From a virus: a DNA stretch of 39,200 nucleotides. The number at the start of each line of letters is the position of its first letter. The first letter of the stretch is position 1. Under the pieces are notes generated by a model. That model was given only the letters and a program-made list of their open reading frames with translations. It was not told where the DNA came from and did not search any database. Location of the stretch: positions 1 to 39,200 of the IMG/VR virus record IMGVR_UViG_3300042301_001300, one strand, 5' to 3'. The position numbers and the translations under genes were made by a program. This document shows positions 19,870 to 30,215 of the stretch, piece by piece.

Positions 19870-21690
19870 GTGCAATCAGTTGAACAAATCGTAGCCCTCT
19901 ACAACGCTCGCCGCGAAGCGCAAGGACCCATCCTGCGCCGTATGCGCGAAGTAAGAGACTTAGCAAATGGCGACATCGTAATACCGTTATCGGAACTTGA
20001 CCGCAACGCACGAACCAACGTAGCAAACCTACTCGTACAAGGCTTAGACCAAACCTCTATGCGTATCGCATCAACCATGCCGATGCCATTCTTCCCACCA
20101 ATCAAACAAAACAATCCAGACTCACAAGAACAAGCACGCCTTCGCAAAAAAATTATTTTGTCATACTGGGACAAAAACAAAATGGGACTTAAAATGCGTC
20201 GACGTGCAAGACACTTCCTCGCATACTCATCCAGCCCTGTGTATCTACGCCCAGATTTCAAAACGCTCACACCAACCTGGTCTATTCGCAACCCGCTCGA
20301 CACCTACGCTGCACCACACGAAGACCCAGACAACCTAGTCCCAGATGACACAATTTTTACGTACACAAAAACCGCTCAATGGCTTATCGACAATTACGGT
20401 CCACAAGTTGTTGGCAAACTTCGCATGGGACGTGTGACACCAGACTCACGTTTCACCATTCTTGAATACTGTGACGATACAGAAATTGTTTTGTGTGTTA
20501 TGGGTGCGCCAGTTGCAGAAGGAATGACACCACCAGAACGAGCAGGATTAGAAACACTTGAACTAGAACGCATGCCGAACCGTACAGGTATGCCACTGTC
20601 AGTTATCCCAAGTCGTATCTCATTGGATACCCCAAAGGGACAGTATGACGGTGTGCTTGGAATGTATTTCACGCGCGCACGTTTACAAGCACTCACGGAA
20701 ATCGCTATCGAACGTGGCATCTTCCCAGACGAATACCTTGTAGCACGTGCTGGCGAGAACCCTGAAATCATCCAGATGGCTGACGGAAAAACAGGGCAGT
20801 TAGGTGTAGTTAAGGGTGGCGACATTCAACAGTTGCAAACAAACCCAGGTTACAAAACAGATACAGCATTAGACCGTCTTGAACGCCAAGAGCGTTTAGA
20901 AGGTGCTATCCCTGCAGAGTTCGGTGGCGAATCAGGCACCAACATACGAACTGGTCGTCGCGGCGAAAACGTGCTGTCATCCACAATTGACTTCCGTGTA
21001 CAAGAAGCCCAAGCAGTATTTGAACAAGCACTCTACGAAGAAGACAAGATTGCTATTGCTATCGAACTAGCCTACTGGGGCAATCAAAAGAAATCGTTTT
21101 TCCTACAAGGACGCGCATCAGGTGGCATGACCAACTATGTGCCAAACAAAGTATTCGAAACAGACTTCCATTACGTCACATACCCATCATCAGGTTCCGA
21201 TGTTAACGGTCTTATCGTAGGTTTAGGTCAAAGACTGGGTACAGGTTTGATGTCGAAAGAATCTGCACGTGAATCCGACCCGTTGATTACCGACCCTGAA
21301 CTAGAAAAAGACCGCATCACATCCGAATCAGTAGAAGCAGCATTGCTGTCAAGTATCCAAGCACAGGCTGCTGACCCTAACGGACCATACCAACCAGATG
21401 ACCTTGCATACCTAACGATGCTCACAGTGGAAAAGAACATGAGTTTGTATCAGGCTGTACAAAAAACTCAGCAACGCGCACAAGAACGTCAAGCAGCGAT
21501 GGCACCACAAGGCGCACCAGAAACAATGCCAGGATTAGCAATGCCAGGTATGGGTGCAGAACAACCTGCAGCACCACAAGGTCCAGGCGGTGTGGAAGGA
21601 TTGTTAGCACAACTTGGTGGACCACCAGCAGGCGCAATGGCACAACCAGGAACACCTGGAGCGGTACTCAGTTTAGGAGGGAGACTATAA
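19870..21690 (+). CDS. Portal protein
   Basis: A 606-residue protein from GTG 19870 with TAGGAGAA upstream. The N-terminus (VEQIVALYNARREAQGPILR, then MREVRDLANGD) and the region ILSYWDKNKMGLKMRRRARH follow the pattern of phage portals, with a stem-like helical segment near SSTIDFRVQEAQAVFEQALY. Position right after terminase supports it. The last ~70 residues are a disordered Pro/Gly/Met/Gln-rich tail (PETMPGLAMPGMG), unusual for a portal and continued in composition by the next gene. The dodecameric portal forms the DNA entry vertex. Confidence 0.85.
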   Translation: MQSVEQIVALYNARREAQGPILRRMREVRDLANGDIVIPLSELDRNARTNVANLLVQGLDQTSMRIASTMPMPFFPPIKQNNPDSQEQARLRKKIILSYWDKNKMGLKMRRRARHFLAYSSSPVYLRPDFKTLTPTWSIRNPLDTYAAPHEDPDNLVPDDTIFTYTKTAQWLIDNYGPQVVGKLRMGRVTPDSRFTILEYCDDTEIVLCVMGAPVAEGMTPPERAGLETLELERMPNRTGMPLSVIPSRISLDTPKGQYDGVLGMYFTRARLQALTEIAIERGIFPDEYLVARAGENPEIIQMADGKTGQLGVVKGGDIQQLQTNPGYKTDTALDRLERQERLEGAIPAEFGGESGTNIRTGRRGENVLSSTIDFRVQEAQAVFEQALYEEDKIAIAIELAYWGNQKKSFFLQGRASGGMTNYVPNKVFETDFHYVTYPSSGSDVNGLIVGLGQRLGTGLMSKESARESDPLITDPELEKDRITSESVEAALLSSIQAQAADPNGPYQPDDLAYLTMLTVEKNMSLYQAVQKTQQRAQERQAAMAPQGAPETMPGLAMPGMGAEQPAAPQGPGGVEGLLAQLGGPPAGAMAQPGTPGAVLSLGGRL

Positions 21691-22077
21691 ATGGCAGCAT
21701 ACGGACAACGCACAGATTTGAACATGGCACCATCAGCGGTACCAGGACAAACATACGGTGAAGCAGGCGCACAAATGGCTGCACAACGCGCAGTACCAAT
21801 GGGCGCACCACCAGCACCAGCACCACCAGCACAAGGTGCATCAACTTCATACACAGCACCAGGTCAACTTGGACCATTGGACCGACCAACAGAACGCCCT
21901 AACGAACCTGTAACTGCTGGCGCACCATTCGGACCAGGACGCATGTCACAAGGAAACGCATACATTGGACCACGCAACAGCGACCCAATCCTTGACGAAC
22001 TACGTGCACTATACGCAACTTACCCAAGTGATGAACTTGCAGACATGTTGGATTCCTATTTGCGCGAAGGCTACTAA
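21691..22077 (+). CDS. Pro/Ala-rich protein with a short C-terminal helix
   Basis: A 128-residue protein starting directly after the portal stop. Residues 1-95 are disordered (PMGAPPAPAPPAQGA, GPLDRPTERPNEP). The last ~30 residues form a helix (LRALYATYPSDELADMLDSY). The composition matches the portal tail, so the two may have arisen from one reading frame or may interact. Possible roles are head assembly factor or minor virion protein. Coupled to the next gene by TAATG. Confidence 0.68.
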   Translation: MAAYGQRTDLNMAPSAVPGQTYGEAGAQMAAQRAVPMGAPPAPAPPAQGASTSYTAPGQLGPLDRPTERPNEPVTAGAPFGPGRMSQGNAYIGPRNSDPILDELRALYATYPSDELADMLDSYLREGY

Positions 22078-25000
22078 TGGCTGGATTCTTTAACGTCTTC
22101 GATTCCGTAGACGAGGAAAATAATGACAAAGACGCGCAAGGGAACATTGACGCACAAAACAAAATCGCTAAAACAATCACACCACAACAAGCATTAGCAG
22201 CAAGTCAAATCTACAAAAAATCTCCGTGGATTCCAGCACGTGTCATTTTAGACATGGCAAAGAACCCGACTCTTTCGCCACAGGCACAAGAAGCAATATC
22301 AGGTGTTGCCAGCAAAAAGTATGTTCAAACAAACACACCTAACAAACCTGATGACCGTAACTGGTTTGAAAAAACTATTTACGACCCAGCCAAAGCAGCA
22401 ACACGATGGGGTTTCGCAGCATTACAATTCACTCCAGACATAGTACAAAACGTTGCATCACAAGCATTTTCAGGCAATAACCCTGCAGGTGTTGACGGTT
22501 GGTTTGCTTCAACAGCATTAGGTGCGATGGCTTCAGGTCAAGACACAGGCAGCGGATTTTTTCTTGGTGGCAAAGCCGCCGAAACCCAAGCACAAAAAGC
22601 CCGAGACTTCCGTGGAACAATCAACAACCATGCTTGGACTGTTGGGCGCGGTGCAGCAGATGTTCTATTTACACCAGGAACCAAAGAGTACTCACTGCTT
22701 TCAGGGTTCTTTGATGCCGCTGTAAGCATTTTTGCTGACCCAACACTGTACGCAGGTCAAGCGTTCAAACTAGCCAAAACAGGTGAATACCTAGACGACA
22801 CTGTTAAGGGTTTAGTTGGCACCCGCAAAATATCTCAAGGATTAGCAAAACAACTTGTTGACCGTGGTCTGGTACAAACAGACAAAATCCCTGCACTAAC
22901 AGGAGAAGCCGCAATTGCCGCATCAAAAATTGCTAAAGGCGAAATAGGTTTAGATTCCGCTGAAGCAATCTCATTTAGAAACTCCGATTACTTTTCGTGG
23001 TTTGAACGAAACAACAAAGCAGTCAGAATGGCTGCCCGTATCGCAGGCTTTGGTGAAGAAGCAACCACACAAATTGCTGCACGAAAACTTACTGGAACAG
23101 CAGCAGCAGCGTTACGCGGCAAAGCAGCATTTCAAATCATGGAAGACTTCAAGGGAACCATCGACCCTGCAACCGCAGCACGACTGGCAGACGCAGACAC
23201 CCCCCTAAAGGTTAAAGCAATCATTGGTGAGGCTGCTGCACGACTATCAGCAAACGTTGAAGATGTGATGTTGCCACGACAAATTGGTGACGTTGCAGGA
23301 GTTGGCGCAACCGCTGCTGCCCGTGAAGTTATCCGTGAACGAATCCCACTGTATCGAACCATTCGCAACAGCAGATGGTACACAGATATTCCTACAGAAA
23401 ACGTATTGAACTTTGGTACTGGTTTGGAGCGGTCTAAGGCTGTGACAAACATGGCAAACTTTTTACGTGGACTTAAAATTCATACTGCACTACCAGAAAC
23501 ATTTGACAATTTTGTTGGTGAGGCAATGTCAAGCCTGTCTGTAGAAAACGCTGCAGAACGAAAAGTTGCCGCAGAAAACATTTATGCCAAGTTTATTGAA
23601 ATTATTACCGAACAATCTGGTGGTGACGTAAACATTGCCAGAGAAGCAACACGCAGAATTAAAGAAGAACTTGCCAAAATTCGTGTGTTCGGTGCCGACG
23701 AAATGGGCAACCTAGATGACGGTGGTTTGCTACAACATTTGCGTCAACTTGGGTTATCCGATAAAGAGTTATCACGTTTCGGTCCAGATGAACTTGACCA
23801 ACTGCGAATCCAAGGACCAACAGCACTTGTGGAACTAGCAGAGAACGTATATGTAATGCCAGACTACAGAAAACTTCGCGCATTAACAGGAAACAAAATA
23901 ACCAAGTTTGCTTTGACTAACGCAAAAACTGGTGACCAACGCCTAATTCCAGCAATTGCCGAACAACTCCAAACAGAAATATGGAAACCAATGGTCTTAG
24001 CCACAGGCGGTTATGTGGTCAGAAACATGATTGACTCACAAATTCGCATTGGTGCTCGTGGCTACGAAAACTTTTTTACACACCCATTCCATTTTATTCA
24101 AACAGTTATGGGAAGCCGCTATGTTGGTCCACTCACAGGCAACCTTGAAGGAAAAGCGATTACATTTGAAGACTCATTAGATGATGTTGGCGGTGCGCTT
24201 ACAAAAGTTTTGAATGATTTTCAAGATTCAACAAGCAAAACGTTATATCAAACACAAGCCATTGACCCTCTTGCCGCCAATGAGCGCATGTTACGAACCG
24301 AAAACTTTTCGCTTATTGACAGAGGGTTGGACGCAGAAGGTCACACAACTGGATACGTTGACAACTTAGGTCAAATTTACAACGACCCTATTTTGCGTAG
24401 AGTTGCAGAAATATGGAATCTTCCAAAAACTGAACGCACAGCAGCAATTGTTGATTGGTTGGAAACATCCACTGAAGGCAAGGAGGCTGCAAAGTCGATT
24501 GTTGCATACTTCAAAAACGGTGTTCGTATTGCAGACCCAGCAACTGGCAGAACACAGTTTATAAAAATTTCCAACATTGACGATACAAACCTAATTGCTT
24601 CTTGGGTTGACAATGCGGCAAGCGCAAAAATACAAACAATTATCCGTAATGACGAAGAATTACGTTTTGTAATAGCGCACAACCGTGTCCCAAGAATCCA
24701 AACAATCCTCGATGAGCGTGGCATCCCAACAACACGCCCAACCGCAACCCCAGGTGGCGGACTTACATCTGATGTTCAGTTTGAACCAAGAATGGACCCA
24801 ATAAGACTAGATACCGTTGTCTACGCTGGAGATTCAACAACTACAGGTGTTGGCGGATTGGTAAAACTTGATGCAGGCGGTGAAGGAATTATTATTCGTG
24901 TAGATAACTATGTTGTTCCAGACCCATTCAACCCAGGAACCACAATAACTCAACCTCACGCAGTCATCCAGCCTGTTGCGCCAGGTGAAGCGTTTACGGT

Positions 25001-26939
25001 TAAAACCAATGACCCAGGTTTGTTCGGTAGTCAAAGTTTGCGAGAAATGGTAGACCTAAAAGGCAACCAAGGAAAACTTGCACAGAAAGTAAAAGTTGCT
25101 AACCGCATTGTGCAAGGCAAAACACAAAAACTTGACCGTCTAAGCAAATCATTGGATAGCGGTGTTGACTGGTTTTTTACAAAACTTGTTGGCAAAGCAA
25201 CACAAAAACTGGAACGTTCACCACTTTACCGCCAAGCGTTTTACCGTGAAGTTGCAGACAAAGCAGTTCTTCTATCACCAAGCGAACAAACCCGTTTGCA
25301 ACAAAACATTATAAAATATGTTAACGATTTGAACGCTGACCTAATTGATGAAGGCAAAAGTGGGTCAATGACTGTAGAAAAATATGTTGGCAACAAAAAC
25401 ATTTACAACAAAATCTTTGGCAAAGTATCCACAGGCGACGGAACTATCGAAGAACTAGAACAATTTGCTTCATCAATGGCTGTCTATGACCTTAAAAAAA
25501 TCTTGTACAACGCCCAAGAAAAAACCAACCTTGAAGACATGCTGCGAGTGGTCATGCCATTTGCTACAGCGTTCCGTGAAACCCTTGGACAATACTCGTC
25601 ATACCTGATTGAAGACCCATCAAGAGTACGTAAAACACAGTTGGCTTTGAACGCAGCAAACTACGATTCAGACAACCCTGACAACGCACTATCAGGTTGG
25701 TTTTCCAAAGATTCAACAGATGGCAAAAACGTGTTCAACTTCCCTGCTGGTGGATGGGCTGGTTCCTTACTGGCGTTCCCAATCAAGGGTGCTTTCCAAG
25801 TTTTAAACCTACCTGGTGGCGGTCCTGTAGTGCAAATTGCTGCATCGGAACTGTTGCCAGATACACCAAGATTGGACTTTGTACGCAATCTTGTTTTGCC
25901 GTACGGTGATGTTGGTTTGAAATCGTTGGCACCACAGTGGGCTGCCCGTGGAATCGAAGCCATTAAGGGTGACACAACAAACATGGCAACAATCTTTGGT
26001 AGCACCTACGCAGAAACAGTACGTTTCTTGATACAAACTGGCGAATACAATATGCAAGACCCGAACGAAGTAGCAAAAATGTATTCGGATGCGAAACGTA
26101 AAGCAAGAGTGATGGCAGGTTTACGTGCCCTATTTCAGTTCACTGGTCCTACCTCGCCACGTATTGACTTCCGTTTGGAAACAGATGGTGGTGACATCAC
26201 CGCTTCCGCTTTGTCACAAGAGTTTTATAAACTCCAAGAAAACAACCGTGATACAGCAGTTGATGAGTTCATCAAAAAGTTTGGTGAAGATGCCTTCATC
26301 TACCTTGGACACAAAACCGAACCAGTTAAAGGCGGTCTAGAACCAACCAAACAATTCGATGGATGGCAACGAAGCAACAGTGACCTGTTCAACGAATACG
26401 GAAACACAGCAGGATACCTAGCCCCTGGTGGCGATGGGTTCAGTTTCCAAACTTGGAACCGTCAACTTAACAACAAAAACCGTCGACGACTCACAGCACC
26501 AGAGATGGTTGCAGCAGCCCAATACAAGATTGGTTCATCAATCTATCGTGAAAGACGAAACCAACTAGGAGACACCATTTCATCTGAGCAACGTGACTGG
26601 CTATCACAATGGCGTTCATCCCTTAACAAAGAATACCCAGGTTTCCCAGCCAAAGCCCAATTCAACCCTGGCGAACTAGATGCCTTCACGAAAGAACTGC
26701 GAAGCCTGGTATCTGATAACCGTGTTTCTGACAATGCAACAGCACAATCAGTTGCACAGTACTTGGATGCCCGCGATGAAGCACTACAAAAAGCCGCTGA
26801 AGCAGGGTTAAGTTCATTGGATTCTGTTCGTGCACAACCTTTGAAGGACTGGTTGAGTAGTATTGCAGCAACGCTTGTTCAGCAAAACCCTGAGTTCGCC
26901 CGCATCTTTGAAGATAAACTCGCAGGAGAGGTAGATTAG
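22077..26939 (+). CDS. 1620-residue virion protein, putative ejected internal protein
   Basis: The largest gene of the genome (12% of it), coupled to the previous gene by TAATG. Long helical stretches rich in Ala, Lys and Asn alternate with amphipathic segments (~670-700 GGYVVRNMIDSQIRIG; a hydrophobic Gly/Pro-rich region ~1235-1275, GGWAGSLLAFPIKGAFQVL). No catalytic motif is recognised. Giant proteins between portal and capsid are known as internal ejection proteins (T7 gp16-like) or polyvalent proteins in some podoviruses. With no tail-tube genes in sight I favour ejection over tape measure. Confidence 0.75.
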   Translation: MAGFFNVFDSVDEENNDKDAQGNIDAQNKIAKTITPQQALAASQIYKKSPWIPARVILDMAKNPTLSPQAQEAISGVASKKYVQTNTPNKPDDRNWFEKTIYDPAKAATRWGFAALQFTPDIVQNVASQAFSGNNPAGVDGWFASTALGAMASGQDTGSGFFLGGKAAETQAQKARDFRGTINNHAWTVGRGAADVLFTPGTKEYSLLSGFFDAAVSIFADPTLYAGQAFKLAKTGEYLDDTVKGLVGTRKISQGLAKQLVDRGLVQTDKIPALTGEAAIAASKIAKGEIGLDSAEAISFRNSDYFSWFERNNKAVRMAARIAGFGEEATTQIAARKLTGTAAAALRGKAAFQIMEDFKGTIDPATAARLADADTPLKVKAIIGEAAARLSANVEDVMLPRQIGDVAGVGATAAAREVIRERIPLYRTIRNSRWYTDIPTENVLNFGTGLERSKAVTNMANFLRGLKIHTALPETFDNFVGEAMSSLSVENAAERKVAAENIYAKFIEIITEQSGGDVNIAREATRRIKEELAKIRVFGADEMGNLDDGGLLQHLRQLGLSDKELSRFGPDELDQLRIQGPTALVELAENVYVMPDYRKLRALTGNKITKFALTNAKTGDQRLIPAIAEQLQTEIWKPMVLATGGYVVRNMIDSQIRIGARGYENFFTHPFHFIQTVMGSRYVGPLTGNLEGKAITFEDSLDDVGGALTKVLNDFQDSTSKTLYQTQAIDPLAANERMLRTENFSLIDRGLDAEGHTTGYVDNLGQIYNDPILRRVAEIWNLPKTERTAAIVDWLETSTEGKEAAKSIVAYFKNGVRIADPATGRTQFIKISNIDDTNLIASWVDNAASAKIQTIIRNDEELRFVIAHNRVPRIQTILDERGIPTTRPTATPGGGLTSDVQFEPRMDPIRLDTVVYAGDSTTTGVGGLVKLDAGGEGIIIRVDNYVVPDPFNPGTTITQPHAVIQPVAPGEAFTVKTNDPGLFGSQSLREMVDLKGNQGKLAQKVKVANRIVQGKTQKLDRLSKSLDSGVDWFFTKLVGKATQKLERSPLYRQAFYREVADKAVLLSPSEQTRLQQNIIKYVNDLNADLIDEGKSGSMTVEKYVGNKNIYNKIFGKVSTGDGTIEELEQFASSMAVYDLKKILYNAQEKTNLEDMLRVVMPFATAFRETLGQYSSYLIEDPSRVRKTQLALNAANYDSDNPDNALSGWFSKDSTDGKNVFNFPAGGWAGSLLAFPIKGAFQVLNLPGGGPVVQIAASELLPDTPRLDFVRNLVLPYGDVGLKSLAPQWAARGIEAIKGDTTNMATIFGSTYAETVRFLIQTGEYNMQDPNEVAKMYSDAKRKARVMAGLRALFQFTGPTSPRIDFRLETDGGDITASALSQEFYKLQENNRDTAVDEFIKKFGEDAFIYLGHKTEPVKGGLEPTKQFDGWQRSNSDLFNEYGNTAGYLAPGGDGFSFQTWNRQLNNKNRRRLTAPEMVAAAQYKIGSSIYRERRNQLGDTISSEQRDWLSQWRSSLNKEYPGFPAKAQFNPGELDAFTKELRSLVSDNRVSDNATAQSVAQYLDARDEALQKAAEAGLSSLDSVRAQPLKDWLSSIAATLVQQNPEFARIFEDKLAGEVD

Positions 26940-26941
26940 TA

Positions 26942-27763
26942 ATGGCTATAGACCCAGTAACAGGCGAAGAAACATCAACCACACCTTCGTTGGTGGCACC
27001 GTCTGCGCTTGGCGCATCGTCTGGTGGTCTTGCACCCGATGTAAAACTTGGTGTACGTCAGGCTATCGGCGCAGAAATGGAAGGGTTTACACCACTGCCA
27101 GGTGACATTGTTTCCACCACCCCAATCTCAGCCAAAGAAGCAACGTCTGCACGTATCCGAGAAACTGTTGCCCCAGCATCATTTGGATATGTTGGGCAAA
27201 ACCTCGTAGACGAACGCGGTGTCATTGTCCGTGGACAGTACGACCCAGCCAAAGAAGCATATAGCGAACTAGCAAGACTTGGCACAAATGACCGCATCGC
27301 ATTACAACAAACATTTGCATCGCGAGGATTGTATCCAAAGAACTTTCGTCCAACGGGAATGTTTGAATCAGCAGACATTACAGCAATGCAATCATTTTTG
27401 CGTTACGCCAACTATGCGGGTGTCACCACCAAAGTGGCACGGACATTGTTCCAATCAGATTATTCACCAACTGGTGGTCTTGGTAGGACTGTTCGACCTG
27501 ACGCTAAACAAGATTTAGATTCTGCAGTGGACACAGTGTTCAGACAGTTCATGGCACGTGATGCAACCCCTGAAGAGAAGGCTGCGTTCCGTCAGATGGC
27601 TTTCAAACAGAAATCAACTGAAGCCTTTGGTGGGGCGCAGGCACCGAACATTGGTGTTGCTGCTGAGGCGTATGCTTCTCAACAGTTTGGTCCTGAAGCG
27701 CAGGCTACTAGTGCTGCTTCGTTGTTTGACATTTTGGATAAGAAAGTTAAAGGACTTGCATAA
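26942..27763 (+). CDS. Virion protein candidate
   Basis: A 273-residue protein starting 2 bases after the giant gene, with GGAGAGG upstream. N-terminal ~100 residues are low-complexity Thr/Ser/Pro/Ala; the rest is helical (FESADITAMQSFLRYANYAG and DATPEEKAAFRQMAF). It resembles the N-terminal parts of phage internal proteins, with a P-E-E-K helix like peptidase/lysozyme-associated helical modules. Coupled by TAATG to the next gene. Function inferred from position only. Confidence 0.65.
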   Translation: MAIDPVTGEETSTTPSLVAPSALGASSGGLAPDVKLGVRQAIGAEMEGFTPLPGDIVSTTPISAKEATSARIRETVAPASFGYVGQNLVDERGVIVRGQYDPAKEAYSELARLGTNDRIALQQTFASRGLYPKNFRPTGMFESADITAMQSFLRYANYAGVTTKVARTLFQSDYSPTGGLGRTVRPDAKQDLDSAVDTVFRQFMARDATPEEKAAFRQMAFKQKSTEAFGGAQAPNIGVAAEAYASQQFGPEAQATSAASLFDILDKKVKGLA

Positions 27764-29325
27764 TGACACCACAAGAAAAAGAACTTGAAAAAGCAAAAAA
27801 GGCTTTAGCCAACGGAGAAGTCTATACGTATAAGGGTGTCAAGTATTCACTTACAAAACTTCGAGACGAACTTATCCCGTTACTAGAAGATGATGCTGTT
27901 AAAGAACAGAAGCGTATTGATGCCGCAAACGAAGCAAAAGGTGTTAAATCTAAAACACAGTCCGATATAAAGAATCAAACAAAACTTGCTATCAATACTG
28001 CTAAAAGATTAAAAAAAGACGCAGAGAGTTCGCTAAATTTTGTTCGCACAAAGTTTGGCAACGGTGAAATATCCGAACAGGAATATCAAACCGCATTGGA
28101 TTTGCCTGGAAAAATTCAGGCGGATATTACTGCCATGGAGTCTGGTTCTGTTAATGCCAGACAAACTGGGACAGGTAGAACCTATGAAATTATTGGGCAA
28201 GAACCAGTTGCAACTACTGTTCGCGGTCCTGAAGGGTTAACAGCAGAGGGAATAGTACCCAAAGAAACCCAAGAACTTATTGTTGAGTCCACCGACACCC
28301 CGACAAGTATTACTCCTAAAGGTACTGCTGGCACACCCACAGCGATGAAAACATATGTTGATGCACAACTAAAAGCAAAAGGTTTGGCTGACACACCAGC
28401 AAATCGCAAGACACTACGTACCGAATATCAAGCATTGCCTCCAACGGAAAAAGGAAAAGCAGCAGCACCAGCCGCAACAGACAACTCATGGGAACAACTG
28501 TTCATAAAGAACAACCCTGCCAAAGCATGGTACCTAACAGACCTAGACCGAAACAAATACCCACAACTATTTGCCATCCTCAAAGAATACGCACTACCAC
28601 GCCCACTCACAGTAGAAGAACAATCAGCGTTCGCAGCAAAACTTGATGGCACAGACTTCTTCCGAGAACTCAGCACCTCTGGCAAAGTACGTGAAATCAA
28701 AAACGTTGTAGGAGAACTAGGTTTCGACAGCACAGACTTCACACAGTTTGTTCACACCGCTATCAACATGGGTTACACAGGTGACCGTTTGAAACAAGAA
28801 ACCTACAAAGAAGTATTTAAGACTGGTGCCGATGGCAAATATGTGAACCCTACAGCGTTGGCTAGAGCAACCAAATCAGCCGACTACCTGAATGTTGTTA
28901 ACGATGCCCGCGCATATTTTAATACTGCAGGCGCAGACCAAGCATCAGTTCAATCTATTCTTACTGGTGGAATAACCAGAGAAGATTTCCAAAGGCAGCA
29001 ACGAGAAATCGCTAAGAAACGTTACCCACATTTGGCTGACCTTATCGACCAAGGTGTGTCGTTAGAAAGTTTGGCAGGGAACTTCAAAAACACGGCAGCC
29101 CAATTGTTGGAAGTTGACCCTAATACTCTTGACATGTCTGCAGCCGATTATGAGGTTGCCATAAACTTTGGTGAAGAAGGCAAGAAACGTGTTATGAGTA
29201 CTGGTGAGTGGGATAGGTTGTTACGTACAGACCCTAAATACGGTTGGGAAAAAACCAACAATGCTAAAGATGAGGCTAGAGGTTTGGCTGCTAACTTAGT
29301 TCAAGCGTTCGGAAGGATTATCTAA
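27763..29325 (+). CDS. Coiled-coil virion protein candidate
   Basis: A 520-residue protein with a Lys/Glu-rich N-terminal coiled coil (~1-125), a Thr-rich hinge (~150-195) and a helical C-terminal half (DFTQFVHTAINMGYTG, YPHLADLIDQGVSLESLAGN). The C-terminal half is similar in style to the next gene (helical, Phe/Asp-rich) and both may be ejected core proteins. Codon use changes sharply around 28430-28740 (C-ending codons) and back, suggesting mosaic exchange. Coupled to its neighbours at both ends. Confidence 0.65.
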   Translation: MTPQEKELEKAKKALANGEVYTYKGVKYSLTKLRDELIPLLEDDAVKEQKRIDAANEAKGVKSKTQSDIKNQTKLAINTAKRLKKDAESSLNFVRTKFGNGEISEQEYQTALDLPGKIQADITAMESGSVNARQTGTGRTYEIIGQEPVATTVRGPEGLTAEGIVPKETQELIVESTDTPTSITPKGTAGTPTAMKTYVDAQLKAKGLADTPANRKTLRTEYQALPPTEKGKAAAPAATDNSWEQLFIKNNPAKAWYLTDLDRNKYPQLFAILKEYALPRPLTVEEQSAFAAKLDGTDFFRELSTSGKVREIKNVVGELGFDSTDFTQFVHTAINMGYTGDRLKQETYKEVFKTGADGKYVNPTALARATKSADYLNVVNDARAYFNTAGADQASVQSILTGGITREDFQRQQREIAKKRYPHLADLIDQGVSLESLAGNFKNTAAQLLEVDPNTLDMSAADYEVAINFGEEGKKRVMSTGEWDRLLRTDPKYGWEKTNNAKDEARGLAANLVQAFGRII

Positions 29326-30191
29326 TGTCACAAATTGATTCCACTGCTAGCGACACACAAACCGCTTCAGATATTTTGCAAGCAACCCTGAAGTATTATG
29401 GAATGGATAACCCGCAGTTATTGGCTGATGTTAAAACCGCATTGGCTGACCGACGTTTAACAGCATCATCGTCACTGGATGACATTGGTATTCAGTTGCG
29501 TGATTCTGCTGCTTTCCGAGAACGCTTTGCAGCAAACGAAACTCGACGTGCCGCCAATAAACCCGCCTATTCGGTAAGCCAATATCTACAGTTAGAATCC
29601 TCATACCGTAATACGCTATCGGGTGCAGGTATGCCAGCAGACTTCTACAACACCCCAGAAGACTTCTCCAACTTCATAGCCAACGACATCTCACCAGATG
29701 AAGTCAAAGCCCGCGTAGACCAAGGCTATGCCGCAGTCAAAAACGCTGACCCAAAAGTAGTCAACGAACTCAAAACCCTATACGGACTAGACGATGGCAC
29801 ACTTGCCGCTTTCTTCGTAGACCCAGCACGAACCAAAGACCAAGTGCTAAGAGCAGCCCGAGCAGCCGAAGTAGCCTCACAAGCCCGCCAACAAGCAGGC
29901 ATCAGCCTCGGAGCACCAGCAGCAGAACTACTCGTCCAACAAGGCGTAACCCAAGAAGAAGCCCGAACAGGTTTCGCCCAAGTATCCCAACTACAAGAAC
30001 TCACCCGCCCACTCCAAGGAGAACAAGCCTTGACCCAAGAAGAACTAGTAGCAGGGTCATTAGGAACAAACGCTGCAGCCGCTCAACGAGTAGCCAAAAC
30101 TCAACGCCGCCGCAAAGCAGGATTCGAAGCAGGCGGAGGATTCGCCCAAACACAACAATCCAACATCGGACTTACGACCGTAGGGCAATAA
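29325..30191 (+). CDS. Helical virion protein candidate
   Basis: A 288-residue protein starting at ATG 29325 (TAATG). Mainly helical: SVSQYLQLESSYRNTLSGAG, MPADFYNTPEDFSNFIANDI, LKTLYGLDDGTLAAFFVDP. The motif YxxxLSGAGMPxxFYxxPEDF looks like those in actinophage internal proteins. The C-terminus is basic and Gly/Gln-rich. Codon use switches from T-ending to A/C-ending near 29630. Function unknown; position suggests the head interior. Confidence 0.65.
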   Translation: MSQIDSTASDTQTASDILQATLKYYGMDNPQLLADVKTALADRRLTASSSLDDIGIQLRDSAAFRERFAANETRRAANKPAYSVSQYLQLESSYRNTLSGAGMPADFYNTPEDFSNFIANDISPDEVKARVDQGYAAVKNADPKVVNELKTLYGLDDGTLAAFFVDPARTKDQVLRAARAAEVASQARQQAGISLGAPAAELLVQQGVTQEEARTGFAQVSQLQELTRPLQGEQALTQEELVAGSLGTNAAAAQRVAKTQRRRKAGFEAGGGFAQTQQSNIGLTTVGQ

Positions 30192-30215
30192 CCTGCATTA
30201 GTAAGTAAGTTGTGT

